A DNA stretch of 64,000 nt from Tetranychus cinnabarinus. Its lineage: Eukaryota; Arthropoda; Arachnida; Trombidiformes; Tetranychidae. Shown piece by piece: positions 11,843 through 24,293 of this stretch. Both the position numbers and the translations under genes were made by a program. The stretch spans positions 2,249,501 through 2,313,500 of the forward strand of contig WHVY01000004.1 in assembly GCA_022266195.1 (NCBI GenBank), read 5' to 3'. The notes beneath the pieces were generated by a model, which saw only the letters and a program-made list of their open reading frames with translations, searched no databases and had not been told where the DNA came from. Every line of letters begins with the position of its first letter. Position 1 is the first letter of the stretch.

Positions 11843-14800
11843 CCTCAAAATCTGTTGTTAACGGGTCCTTTACCTGATGGGGAAGTTAAATTGTGTGATT
11901 TTGGTATTTCAAGATTAATCACTGAAGGAGTTGAACTGCGAGAAATTGTCGGTACACCTGATTATGTCGGTAAGTTATTTAATTTACCTTTTGTTTTAAA
12001 TTTGCCAGTTTTACCAAAATTCAAGGAAATGCATTTTTGCAAAATTCATTTTCATTTTCATTCAACTTTAAACTTAAAATTTTAAACGGAAATTTTACAA
12101 TTCAAAAAAGTCATTTTAAGACCATTTTCAGACTGAAATCTCTCGACTGATTTAACAGTTAATTATTACTCAAGCTCATATTCATTTGTATTAAATTGAT
12201 TGTTAAATAATCGCAATTGTATGTCAATTGCTATGAAAATTATCTCATAGCTTTGAATTGAGTTGAAATTTCAATAAATTTTGCTCTTCTTTCTGCCATT
12301 TCCAATGTTGATGTTTCCAAATGATTCAGATTAGCGAATCAATTTCTTATATAATTTGCATTTTCTCATGTATTGAATATCTTTTCTTTCTGCTCATCCA
12401 GCACCTGAAATATTGCATTATGAAGCTATCAGATTGGAAACCGATATGTGGTAAGTTTTCATTTTTACCTTTTTTCTTACCTTTTTTCTTCTCTTCTCAA
12501 TTTGTTTATTTCTTTTTCTTGCTCTCTTTTTCGGACTTACTTTTTGTTACCATGAAATGAATACTGAATATCTCCTTCAGCCTTATCATCATCATCTGCT
12601 TGCTTATTCTTATTCTTTCATCTGTTTGTCTGTCTTGTCAGATTAATTGATGTCTGATAATTTTTCAAGTGATTAGAATGATTTAGCCAAGAAAAAAGAG
12701 AATGAAAAAGAAGGCTACTTTTTTTACTTACGAACTAGTTTTTTAAGAGCATCTCAAAGCCTCAGGATATTTGCTTGTAGCATCCAAATTGAACAGTAGC
12801 AACAAGATCTGAATGATGATAACAAATTTTTAAGATGAATCTAGAATAAGCCTGATTGGTAGATGATAGAGGGTAAGAAAAGAAAGAAAAGAAATGGCAA
12901 AAACATTGAAGACCTTTAAATTGCCTTTCTTTCACTTGCTAACTAGTAACATTATAACATGATGCTATATGCTATTTACCTGCATTTGCTCGTCCAGGTC
13001 ACTCATTAACTCTTCCGTTCTCCTCCTCAATGGCTCTTGCTTTTTTTATAACTCTGCTTTTCTTCTGTAAACTTACCTGTTGATTCTCACCTTATTTTTC
13101 CTCCCTTCCTACCTTCCTTTCCTGTACCCACCTTGCATCCTGTCTTTGTTTCACTCTTCAACTTTCTTCTCATAACTTGGGCTTTGTGTGATGGCCATGG
13201 TAAAACTCGCCGAACCTTGTTTCCTTTAGTTTGCTAAAAAAATGAGCCAAAACCTCACACAGTTACCTTTTCTTCCTCATCTTCTTCTCCCTCCTCCTTC
13301 ATCTTATGTTTTTCTTGGCTCATTTTAACGAGTCACTGTTATACATCAATGGTACGGAAACAGCCAGTTTTATTGCAACCTTAAACTTCATTGTGTTTTA
13401 GTTGAATGGATCAATGAACTTGTCCAGGTTTACCTAATCTGTGAACGTTGAAGATGTACTTAGTATATGATAGCGATAGGTAACATAGGTAAAAGGTCTT
13501 GAAGTGTCAAAACTCATAAAATCGTATCCATTTATATCTTTAGCGCTTTTTAGTTACCAGTTGAATGGACAATCATTTTTATCATTTTTAGCATTTTCAG
13601 TCTTATTGATATGAGCCTTGTTATGCTTGAAATAATCCTTAAGTGTAAAGATGAAAATCAAACTAGACTTTGAAATGTATCCAGTAATTGATTCATTATC
13701 ATTTCTTGATCACATTTTTTTGTTGTCTGTTTACTTTTCGCCTTGTTTCACTCTTGCTATTGACAATTATATCTGTTTGCCATTGCAATTTGCTGGAGCG
13801 CCAAAAAAGCTGTGAAAAAATAGACGCCAATTTGCATAAAACAATTTCAATTATTTACTCTTTTTCTTCCATTAATTACAATCAGCCTGGTGTTGACTTT
13901 TGCCAATTTCATTCACACTTTTAATAAATTGTTGGTTATCATTCATCACTCTTTACCACTGTTTACTCATCATTTTATTTACCCTTTTCAGGAGCATCGG
14001 AGTTTTGACCTACGTCCTTCTCACTGGTTACAGTCCATTTTCAGGAGACACCAAACAAGAAACCTATTCAAACATAACCAACAGTAAACTCGAGTTTGGA
14101 CCAGAGTTTGAAGGAATATCTGAGAATGCCATTGACTTTATTAAAAGTTTACTCGTTAAAGATCCAAAGTAATTAACTTAATTGTCAATTGTCAATCGAT
14201 TGTCATTTTTTTCTGTTTACGTTCACAGTTTTAACCATTTTTCATTTTATCTTTTTTTTTTCTCCTTCCTTTTACTTTCTGTGATTGCTGACAATAATCA
14301 ACTTTATGACGATGTTGATGATTTTGCGATGATTTGAATATCAGGAAACGACCCACTGCCAAAGAGTGTTTACAACATGTTTGGTTAAAGGAAGATGTCG
14401 ATGATCTGGTTGGGGTTAATGGAAATTCAAATAACGGTTCATTCGAGGTTTTACCCAAAGTAGTCATTGAAAGTAATAAAGAGAATCAATCAATGGAAGA
14501 TGACATTAATAATTACATTCACATCAATGGAAACAACAATGTTAACGATGTTAAAGTGAAAGACAAAAATCGAGACTATTTTATCCTTAAGATGACCTCC
14601 CATTCAAATTCAAGTGAAAGTAAATCGGTTCCAAATACTCCGTCCTGTAAACGATTTATGATCAGTGAGGAATCATCAACATTGGTCAGATCGGCGTCAA
14701 CTGAACGGAGAAACCATTCAACCAGTTCAGAAAAGTCTTCAACCTCTTCAACCATATTGTTTGAATCCAATTCATCAATTACCTCATTTTCATCATCAAC

Positions 14801-14876
14801 AGCAAGCTACGAGTCACCATATCATTTAGTCTTCCGAGAAGATATCAGAGATGAAAGGGTCAGCTTTATTTATTGA
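11843..14876 (+). CDS. DRAK/STK17-type serine/threonine kinase, 3' part only
   Basis: Four exons, 11843-11969, 12402-12450, 13992-14168 and 14345-14876, join in phase to code for 294 residues. The visible part begins inside the catalytic loop (PQNLLL), then shows the activation segment with CDFGIS, a TPDYVAPE motif, the DMWSIGVLTYVLLTG helix and the end of the C-lobe with KRPTAKECL. This order and wording match the DAPK-related apoptosis-inducing kinases (Drosophila Drak, vertebrate STK17), which phosphorylate myosin light chain and act in actomyosin control and cell death. The tail (about 170 residues) is Ser/Thr-rich and lacks the ankyrin and death domains of DAPK1, as expected for DRAK. 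The glycine loop, catalytic lysine and HxDLK half of the loop are not in the recognised exons, so the gene is incomplete as described. An AATAAA at 15045-15050 follows the stop. Confidence 0.85.
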
Positions 14877-17800
14877 GAAACAAAACCATTAAAATTATAT
14901 AAATAATAACACACCAAACACACAAAAACAAGACCTCTGCACAGCTATAAAGGTATAGCCATGAAGATGAATTATTTCAACAGATAATCTTGATGTGTTA
15001 TCCTGAAATTTGGCAAAGGACAAAGTGAAACAAGATCTCTACATAATAAATAAACTAAACTGGGAAAAGTTTGCATTGTAAAAATACCGTAACTACTTTT
15101 CATCTCTTCTTTCGAGTTATTATTTCACCATTATTATATATCTTTGCACCTTTTCACATTTACCTTAAATTTTGAAATTGTGATGAAAATACACAATTTT
15201 TTTCCTTCTTTTCCTTTCTTTGTGCGTACATTTTTTTTCCTGCTTTCAATGGATTGACCATTAAATAGTAGCAACTACCAACTGAAATCATCATCAACTT
15301 GGCCCTATGCAAACAAAATAAAAACAAACATAAAGTTATTCCTTAACTATTACCACCTACACAAAGCATTGATTTACCTTGAATATTATTTTGCATGAAC
15401 CAAGAATCATCAGTCAAATCACCTTTTTTTGAAATGGATAGCAATGATTGGCAAAGGAAAACAATCAAGCAAAGTGACTCAATTTTGTTTCTTCTCAATG
15501 GCTTGATTCAACGACTCCTTGTGACTCTCCAAGTGCCTGTTGATCATTTATTGATTACCGTTTAACCACGCATTTCCAAGCTTTTACATTGTATCCCTGT
15601 GATCTCCGTCTCTTCACTTTGGTAGCTATAAACTTGAAAAGGCCAACGTTTTTTTGAAGCTGTTTTACCCATATCTCCATCGTCGCGATCTGACCATCTT
15701 TTTTGCCTCATTGGTACCAAACCTGATCATAGTCTGATGATATTTAAATTAATATTGTGTGTTAAAAGAGCAACATCGAAAAAACTTGGCTAATAACTAT
15801 TCTTCTAATTACATTACACATTGCATTTCAATCATGGTGACCAAATCTTGATTATCATCGTTTACGTCCAATTTATTCGTGCCTTTTATACATACAATCA
15901 CACAAACATATATATATATAACTATATTTATGATAATCTATTATCAATCGGTATTGTCACCAGACAAATAAAACCATGTAACAAGACGTAAATCCACAAT
16001 CAATATATTTAATTTAAACAGCAACAATGAACGTCCAATTTGAAACTTTTTCTGTCCAAAACAATAAAATATCCAATTCAATTAAAAATGGTCTCCAATA
16101 TTTTCCGCTAATTTATATATTAATGTGGTCGGCCTCTCGGTTTTTGAATTTACAGCTTGTCGATCATTTTGAGCGATGTCTTTACCAGGAACTGGAATCT
16201 ACCTGCAATTGAAATTGAACAAAATCTGTCAGTAAATGTAATGAAATTACAGTCAATATTCCCAATCGTCATTTGGTTTTCACTGATTTCGATGAAACTT
16301 TGATTGGAAAATTCTGGGCAAAGCTGAGAAAAGGCAAATCCCAAGACTTTATTTTGGGCATACTGACCGTATATGATATTGAATATGAGGGGAAAAATGA
16401 TTGAAACAGTGAATACAAAATGTAAAATTGATCAATAATTATATACTTTTTACATTTGAGGCAAGAATGATAATGATAAACCGATGTTTAATAGTTTAGT
16501 TATAATCATTAGCTTCCAAATAAATTTAAATATTATGTTGACCCAACTCAGGAATAACCTTAAATGTTTAACCTCTCATTTTCATTTTCATCATTATCAT
16601 TATTTCTTCCTTGTCACTGTTTTACCACTTATACCATTTATAAACGTTATTTATTTATAACATTTGCTACCAACCCACAAATTTTTCATTTCAACATCTA
16701 TTAACATGATTGAAAACAACAGCAACAATTAGGTGAAAGTTGAAACAGGTATCTTAATCACTTTCTTCAATCCTTTTTCCCACATCAATCGACCTTTTGG
16801 TGATATAGTTCAAGGCAAACCTTTGACAGCAAGTAATACATATTGATTTGGCGTTATGTTGACATTTCATGAGATTACAGGTTAAACAGCACCACCATTG
16901 ATCACATCAAGTTGTTAAACATTTGTTAATCCTAAACACAATATTCACAGCATTTCCTAAGCATCAACAATCAACAAGTAGTGTCATCAAATCAGCATAG
17001 TTCATTGTACTTGAAAAAAAGTTGTCATCTGTTGAAAGACTGACAGTGAACACGTTTAACAGTAAATCCCTATTTACATTGAAAATGGTGAGGCAAGCAA
17101 CAAAGCAACAAGGACATGAAATGGGAAGATAAACAAAATGACTAAAGATGATTAAAAATGACGGAAGATTACAATGAAAACAATTAAGATTGCCAATTTT
17201 AAACTCAAAATATTAGCATAACTCATATCCATTTTTGCCAATGAACTTTAAGCTCATCATCTTTCATTGCCATCTATTGTTTTAATCCTAAACCTTTTTA
17301 ATCTCTCTGTAACCCTTTTAGTTACGATTGTAAATCTTTATCCTTTAAACCTCAAATTAATTCATCAACTTGATCAGTCTCGGATTAAAAGATTCAACAA
17401 TAAAAGAAATATGTATAAATGTGACTTAAATTGAACGCCAACGAATTTTAATCAAGTCAAATTTTAGGTTTACTAATACAAAAGGTACATTTTCATCAAG
17501 CTTGTTACCTTGGCTATTGTTTAAGCCTAAACCTAAAAATCTTGCAATTTTGTGAAAAACTGTATTTCAACTTAATCGTTCAACTTGAAACCGTTTAGCT
17601 TAACAATGATAATGATGCCTGTTAACATTGAAGGTAAGTTGACTCATTAAGATTTGTAATCATCATGATTAATATTTTATTTGTGCAGCTTATGAAGAAA
17701 CGCTGGAAAAGCAAGAAAAGGCTGGAATACAGTTTTACTGGTAATCAACCCAATCATCATTAAAAATGGTTTGATGGTTTATATTGTTTATTAATAAACC

Positions 17801-19640
17801 TCCAATCAGCAAGGTCAGATAAACATGAATCTGTCAATGATTTTTTTGGAAACTGTTCATCACTTATCATCTCCTTTATAAGACCTTATGCAAGTTTGTG
17901 ATTCAATCTCAACATCATCTAAATTTTTCATAATAAACAACAATTTTGGCAGCTCATTCATTTAACATGGATAATTTCAAATGCACTCATCTCTTTCCTC
18001 ACAACTGCAAAATCATCAGCATCATCTTGTTCATCTTTATCTTCATTTCTGTACTACACTTACAAATATTTGAAATACTAGTCTCTTAACCATTGCTTGG
18101 TTGCTCATCATCATTTGTTCATCTAGCAATTTTTCCTAGTGAAGCTCATTCACACTCAAACTCACACTCATCGTCATCATCAAGTTTCCGTACCTCAACA
18201 TGAGTATCAATAACAGCACTTAAAGAACGGTTATGATCAGAAATACTTTACAGCTTTGCTCTCAATTTTTCAAATGTCCCATTTGTGTTCAACAACCGTT
18301 TTTGGTTGATAAAGCAAATTCATGAAATATTTCTAGCTACAATATAACAAGAATATTATCAGTCAATGGTTTATTCAGACTGAGTAAATATGCATAAAAA
18401 TAGGAATTTAGAAAATTAGACAAAAATTGATTTTAAAAATTACGGCAAATGATTTGATTTTCCCTCCATTAACATGGACGCACTTTTTTTCCCATTGTTG
18501 CTGTTGGTTATGCTCTTTGTTTTGGGTTACGGTTAAAACCAAAATACTAAATTAATTATTAAGTGAATCTTGGGTAAGATTAATGTTTAATTTTGATTAA
18601 ATCCTTAAAATAGATTGTTTTACTGTTCACTCAATACCTTGTGTTTAATTGCTCATCTCTTTTAGGTTATTAGCTGATCTCTTTTTTCGATCTTGGTTTC
18701 TTTTGGCTTTTCCACTTCTCACAACAAGCTAAAATAACAGTCAACGACATGAAATGAAACAATTTACAGGATCAAATGGAATGTGTTTTCTAGGAATTTA
18801 GTTGATTGAACAATGGCCAAACCTGATTATGCCAAATGGGTTTAATACATAAAAAGCAAATTTTTCCAATCCAAGCTGTTGTTTTGACGATTGTTTCTTG
18901 GTTATGATGGTTCTCTTTTTTTTTCAAGCTGATTCCTGTATGATTATCATGGTTTACTGTTTTCTTTTTACCAGGAAACAAGAATTTTTAGCATTTCTTT
19001 GGAGCTTGCAAATTGCTTGTTGATATAACGGTTACAAGTATTTAAGATTGATTAGGAGAAAGAGGATAATCTATTTATATTCATGGTGATGATCAACAAC
19101 AACATTTGCTATTCAACTATCAAAGTCAAATTTTATTCCCATCTTCAACTCTTCACAAGTAATACATGCAGCTAACTCAGTTTCAATCTTTCCACCTAAT
19201 CAATATCAAAAGAGTTGTACATCGAAAGAGTAATTAGTCAAGATTGATAATTGATTTGTTACCTCAAAGTGTTTGTTGCCTCTATAACTGAGATGATCAA
19301 GTAGTGGGAAAAACATAATATGAAATCTCAATTAAGATAATGATTATAATATTTTATTACAGACGAATTGAGAAATTGAACTTAGCAAGAATAACTTTGA
19401 AACTCCCTCCAGATATGGTATCCAGGAAACCATTCAAGCTCCAAATTTATGAATCTGAAAACAAAAACACATGTGATAATTTAAATGTTGCCTTCGTTTA
19501 ATTGTTTATATCCATTTAAAGTTTTTAACTTATTTTTTTGTTATAATTGTTATTAAAATCAACAATTTTCCCCTAGTTTGAGATTTTTCCTGTTGGGATT
19601 ACATATTATTGTTCATATTCAAAGGAAAAAGGTTGCCATA
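14877..19640. other. 4.8 kb interval with only weak coding candidates
   Basis: Begins with the kinase 3' UTR and ends just before NSUN5. Nothing here reaches gene-level support. Candidates are a 49-codon minus-strand frame at 15562-15711 followed at once by AATAAA, a plus-strand frame at 16219-16404 with a HAD-like DFDETL motif, two well-spliced mini-exons at 17606-17633 and 17689-17740, and an exon-like frame at 19363-19502 behind a good acceptor. A (TA)n run lies near 15910. See the findings. Confidence 0.4.
15045..15050 (+). terminator. Poly(A) signal of the kinase gene
   Basis: A canonical AATAAA about 170 bases after the kinase stop codon on the same strand; seen directly, use inferred. 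Confidence 0.6.
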
Positions 19641-21134
19641 ATGCATGAAGCTACAAATATTGAAAATAAATACCAATTAGCTGCTTCAATACTGAAAAAA
19701 ATTGACAGTAAAAAGCTATCATTGAAAAAATGTATGTCCGATTTACCTTCTTCAGTTTCGACTTGGGTAAGTTATGATAGTATCAATTGACACTTTGAAT
19801 TAAATTTATCTTTCATTGTTTTAGGAAAAGAAAGCAATTTATGCATTAACGATTAAAGCAATTCAAAATAAAGAATCCATCGATAAGATGAAAAAATTCT
19901 GTCTGGAGGCTACTAAGGAACCGATGGATCAGTATTTGTTGCAAGTGTTAATTGGTAAATTAATTTTTGAAAGGAAAGTTGTGCTATACTCTTTACCTAG
20001 AGATATCCCCGAAACTAACGTTATTGTAAATAATCGACGAAAATTAGCATCGATGAAAGGCATGGAAATTGTTTTCTTTTGTTTTGAAATTTCTCAGTTG
20101 TTTTTGATTCTCATAATATCCTTTGGCACTTTTAATTAGCGCCTAAACGAGATGCTCAAACCCACATTTATCTTAGGATCAATCGGTTGAAGTGTAAAAT
20201 GTCCGAAATAATTCCAATTCTGTTAGCAAATGGATTTACGCAAGATGAAACTAAAGATGAATCGTTCGAAAGGTAATTATTTTCTAAATACTCTTACAAT
20301 TTTCTAATCTAATTTTTATTTTCCTTTCTAACGCTGCGAAGTTTTGTGACAAATTGTCACGCTTTAAAGATGAGATGTTTCAAAAAAGACTTCCACTTCA
20401 AGAAAGAACTTCTTGTTTTTCGACCTAAAGCCACCAAATACATCACTTGTTTGGATATTTATCTGGAAGGAAAAGTAATTATTCAAGACAAGGCTAGTTT
20501 ATTAGCTGTTAAAGCCATGAAACTTAAGAAGAGGGCTAACGTTTTAGATGTTTGTTGTGCTCCTGGTACCAAAACAGCAGCAATGGCCGCTTGTATGAAA
20601 AATAAAGGAACTATTACCTCAATTGATAGAGATGAGAATCGGTTGAAAGATATGCAAAAGTTGATGGATAAACTTGGTGTATCATGTTGTTCCATAACTC
20701 ACGGAGATTTTATAGATTTAGCACCAAATCTACAGAATCCTGAGATAGATGTTTTACTTTTAGATCCATCCTGTTCTGGTTCTGGTCGACCTGATATGTC
20801 CGCAAATAAGATAGATGTACATAGGATCGGTAAACTTGCGGGATTTCAAACGTTAATGTTGAAAACAGCTTTCACTATTGGAGCTAAAAAGATAATCTAT
20901 TCAACATGTTCTACTGAAACGTTTGAAAATGAAGTGGTGGTGAAGACAGCAATGGACGAATCTCCGGAAGCAGCTAATTATACAATAGTTGATCCATTAC
21001 CAGATTGGCCAATGAGAAGTGATTCAAATTATCCATTTGCTTTAAAAGTAATTAGATCAAATGAAACCCTTCTAACAAGAGGATTCTTCTTCTGTCTTTT
21101 AGTACGAAATGATCAACTGACTCCACCAGAATGA
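19641..21134 (+). CDS. NSUN5: NSUN5-like RNA cytosine-5 methyltransferase
   Basis: Four exons, 19641-19766, 19825-20059, 20140-20272 and 20342-21134, give 428 residues. The order of conserved blocks follows human NSUN5: an all-helical N-terminus, a segment like PRFVRVNTLK (here HIYLRINRLK), LLVF and VIIQDKAS before the SAM site, CCAPGTKT for SAM binding, LLLDPSCSGSG with Cys309, and IYSTCS with the likely catalytic Cys354. NSUN5/Rcm1 enzymes methylate a cytosine in the large-subunit rRNA in the nucleolus. The protein ends soon after the GFF block and lacks the long basic tail of the human protein. Intron 2 appears to use a GC donor (20060-20061), since no GT donor keeps the conserved frame. 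An AATAAA lies at 21171-21176. A broken copy of exon 4 lies about 2.8 kb downstream. Confidence 0.93.
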
Positions 21135-21666
21135 TTAAATTGACAACTAATTATATTTATAATTCATATAAATAAATATTTAGTGATAATTTCCAAGTCT
21201 CGATTTTATTTTATTAATTTAAAAGATTAATTTAAAAGAAGTTCGCGCTTTCTTCTATTATCTGGGCTTTGCTTATTACGTTAAAATCAATCAAAATTAG
21301 ATTTTATAATGAAATTAACACATCTGATTTGCAAAAACAACTTTATTTTCACTTAAAAACATCATTAGCAACACAGTCTGAGACCTTGCCTTCAATTCAT
21401 TCTGACCTAAAATCCTGAATTATGAGTAATTATTCTAACATCAGACTTATTCCCAAAGAAATTTAAAACACTCATAGATAAAAAATCATCTTTCCAAAGA
21501 TAGTAAAAGCGGATCGAATTAGGTGATCGGGAGTAAGCTAAATTGTTATAGATTGATTGATTCAATTTGCAATTTTTGTGGGTCATTTTTTGCTTCATCA
21601 CTTTTTTTGTCTTCAATCGTTAGACAGTTAGTCAGTCTTGTAAATATTGTTGACTTTAACGCTATC
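21135..21666. other. NSUN5 3' end and LOXL upstream region
   Basis: The NSUN5 poly(A) signal is at 21171-21176. The rest is AT-rich; the promoter and 5' UTR of the lysyl oxidase gene must lie here. No other feature was seen. Confidence 0.5.
21171..21176 (+). terminator. Poly(A) signal of NSUN5
   Basis: AATAAA 37 bases after the NSUN5 stop codon. Confidence 0.65.
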
Positions 21667-23770
21667 ATGAACTTAAATTATCACACAGCTTGCTGTTTTA
21701 TCCTCACAATTTACCTGACTTCGATCGTTTCTTGCCAATATTTGTACAACTTGGCAGGCCGTCATCGTCGTCGTAATCAAGGCTCAAGAAGGAGAGCTAC
21801 AATCAGTGAGGGTCGAGTTAGGTTGGTCGGTGGATCAAGTCAACATGAAGGTAATGTTGAAATTTATCATCTTGGTCGGTGGGGATCAATTTGTGACGAT
21901 GAATGGGATGAGAAAGAGGCTTCAGTAATTTGTACGAGTCTCGGTTACTCTAAACATGCCGCCATTCCAACCAGCAACTCACAATTTGGCAAAGGACGAA
22001 GTAAGTATAATTAGCCATTTAAGATTAGAGTTTTTTTAATGAAACTAAAACCCTCACTTATCTTAATATAGAGTTAATATGGATGGACAATTTATACTGT
22101 AATGGAAACGAAACCAGAATAGATCAATGTCAGTTTGATGGCTGGAAAATCCATGATTGTGTGAGCATTGAAGCCGCTGGTGTGATCTGCAAGACAAAGG
22201 AACATGTTAAACATCAATATTCCCAATTGTCCCGTCCAAACCAACTTGAAACCGTAAATTCTCGTCATTCTGAGTTAGTTAAACATAAATTTCAGGTAAA
22301 ATGTTAAAATCTTGTGAAGACAAAAATCGACAATAAAGTAGATCTTTAACTACGGTTTATTAATTAGAACAGGCTCATCAAATAAGTGACATACGTCTTA
22401 AAGGAGGAAGAACGGATCAAGAAGGGCGAGTTGAAGTGTTATTAGTAAATGATAGACTTACTTGGTACACTGTTTGTGGTAATGGTTGGTCTTTATTGGA
22501 AGCAATGGTTGTTTGTCGCTCTTTGGGTCTTGGTTATGGCCAGTTTGCTTCAATTGGAGAGTTTACCAGTAATCAAAGTTTACCAATTTTCCCATCCGTT
22601 AATTGTAAAGGTTATGAAAAAAGTCTTGATCAATGTAAAGTCCGAGACAAATATGTCCCCGCAACATGTGACCAATCAAATAAAAACATTGCTGGTGTCA
22701 TGTGTACAAAGGGTAGGCTTAAAAAACATCTTATGATATTATTTTCAATAGCATTTTTGTCGACTGCTATTGTCAATTTATACTTGTCTCATCAAATCAA
22801 ATTAATTTTTCTTAATTTTATGATTAGAATTACCTGATCTGGCTCCAGATGAGAAAGAGTTTGGTTCATCAGTGTATCTAGAAGATCGTCCTTTGGCCTT
22901 ATTACAATGTGCATTAGAGGAAAACTGTTTGTCAAGTGATGCTTATGCTATTGATCGTAGAGGCTCTGGTAAGTTTTTTAATTTATACATAAGTACAATT
23001 TTTAAAGTTAACCATTAACAAGTGATTAGTAAGATCATCTTATAATAATTAAGAGATTGTTTTTTAATCACGAACATTTATTTATGTTTGTGCACCGAAT
23101 AATGTAACACATGTAACATTGAATACGTATCATATTTTATTTACCTTTGGAACTTATTCAATTCTATTAATACACGTTTTTATTGTCATGCATTTCCTTT
23201 GTTTTCAGAATGGCTTTTCCAAACTCGAAGGTTATTAAGGTTTACTGCAAGAATTGGTAACATTGGAACTGCTGATTTTATCCCGTTTTTACCCAAACAA
23301 GAATGGGAATGGCACTCATGCCATCGACATTACCACAGTATGGAAGTGTTTGCCCATTTTGATTTACTGGACCTGAATGGCAAACGAATTGCAGAAGGAC
23401 ATAAAGCAAGTTTCTGTCTTGAAGACAACAATTGTTCAGCAGGATCAACAGTTAAGTATTCCTGTAAAAACATGGGAACCCAGGGAATCTCAGTTGGCTG
23501 TGTAGACACCTATTTATCTAACATTGATTGCCAGTGGATTGATATAACTCATCTCAACCCTGGCTTATACCAACTTAAGGTAAATATATTCAACTATTGA
23601 CGTTTCTGTTAACTAATTTTCATTAAATAATCTCTTTTCAATGTCAGCTTTCAATCAATCCGGAATTCAAAGTCTCTGAACTATCTTTTGACAACAACGC
23701 AGCATTGTGTTATCTGTATTACGACTCATCATCAACTAAAGTCTGGAACTGTACATTAACAAGACCCTGA
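21667..23770 (+). CDS. LOXL2-like lysyl oxidase with two SRCR domains
   Basis: Six exons, 21667-22000, 22072-22295, 22373-22712, 22828-22968, 23209-23579 and 23648-23770, give 510 residues. A signal peptide (about residues 9-23) is followed by a basic linker (RHRRRNQGSRRR), an SRCR domain at about 51-157, a second at about 191-298, then the lysyl oxidase catalytic domain. The copper site WEWHSCHRHYHS (379-390) is intact, and so are Lys412 in GHKASFCLED and Tyr448 in CVDTY, the two residues that form the lysine tyrosylquinone cofactor. The enzyme should oxidise lysine side chains of extracellular matrix proteins to allysine for crosslinking. Vertebrate LOXL2-4 carry four SRCR domains; two is a shorter layout and seems normal for arthropods. 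Poly(A) signal AATAAA at 23932-23937. Confidence 0.93.
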
Positions 23771-23931
23771 TAAAGTTAAGAAAGAGTGAAATTGATCCTC
23801 ATTTTAATTACTTGAGACAGTTATTTTCCTGCCTTTAATTGCTCCAATGTTATCAATTCTGGCAGTTAACCTAGATATTAAGCGACCATCTTAATAATAA
23901 ATTAATGTATTATATAAATTAAACTTGAAAC

Positions 23932-23937
23932 AATAAA
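23932..23937 (+). terminator. Poly(A) signal of the LOXL gene
   Basis: AATAAA about 160 bases after the stop. It directly abuts the start of the NSUN5 pseudogene copy. Confidence 0.6.
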
Positions 23938-24293
23938 GTCTTGCGACAAATTTTCACGCTTTAAAGATTTTAAGTTTCAAAAAGGACTTCTTGTTTGACG
24001 ACCTAAAGCCACCAAATACACCACTTCTTTAGATGTTTAATGATACAAGAGATGGGTGTATCATGTTGTTCCATAACTCACGGAGATTTTATAGATTTAG
24101 CACCAAATCTGAAGAATCCTGAGATAGATGTTTTACTTTTAGATCCATCCTGTTCTGGTTCTGGTCGACCTGATATGTCCGCAAATAGGTAGATGTACAT
24201 AGGATCGGTAAACTTGTGGGATTTCAAACGTTAATGTTGAAAAAAGCTTTCACTATTGGAGCTAAAAAGATAATCTATTCAACATGTTCTACT
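23938..24293 (+). pseudogene. Truncated duplicate of NSUN5 exon 4
   Basis: The segment is nearly identical to parts of NSUN5 exon 4 at 20341-20925, in the same orientation. The copy starts at the exon 4 boundary, has lost about 17 bases near parental 20396 and about 210 bases (parental about 20466-20674, including the SAM-binding CCAPG region), and stops after the STCST codons. Early stop codons appear around 24029-24039, and the parental AAG ATA reads AGG TAG near 24190, so it cannot make a working enzyme. The long identical runs suggest a fairly recent duplication. Only exon 4 sequence is present, so a retrocopy and a DNA duplication cannot be separated. Confidence 0.9.
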
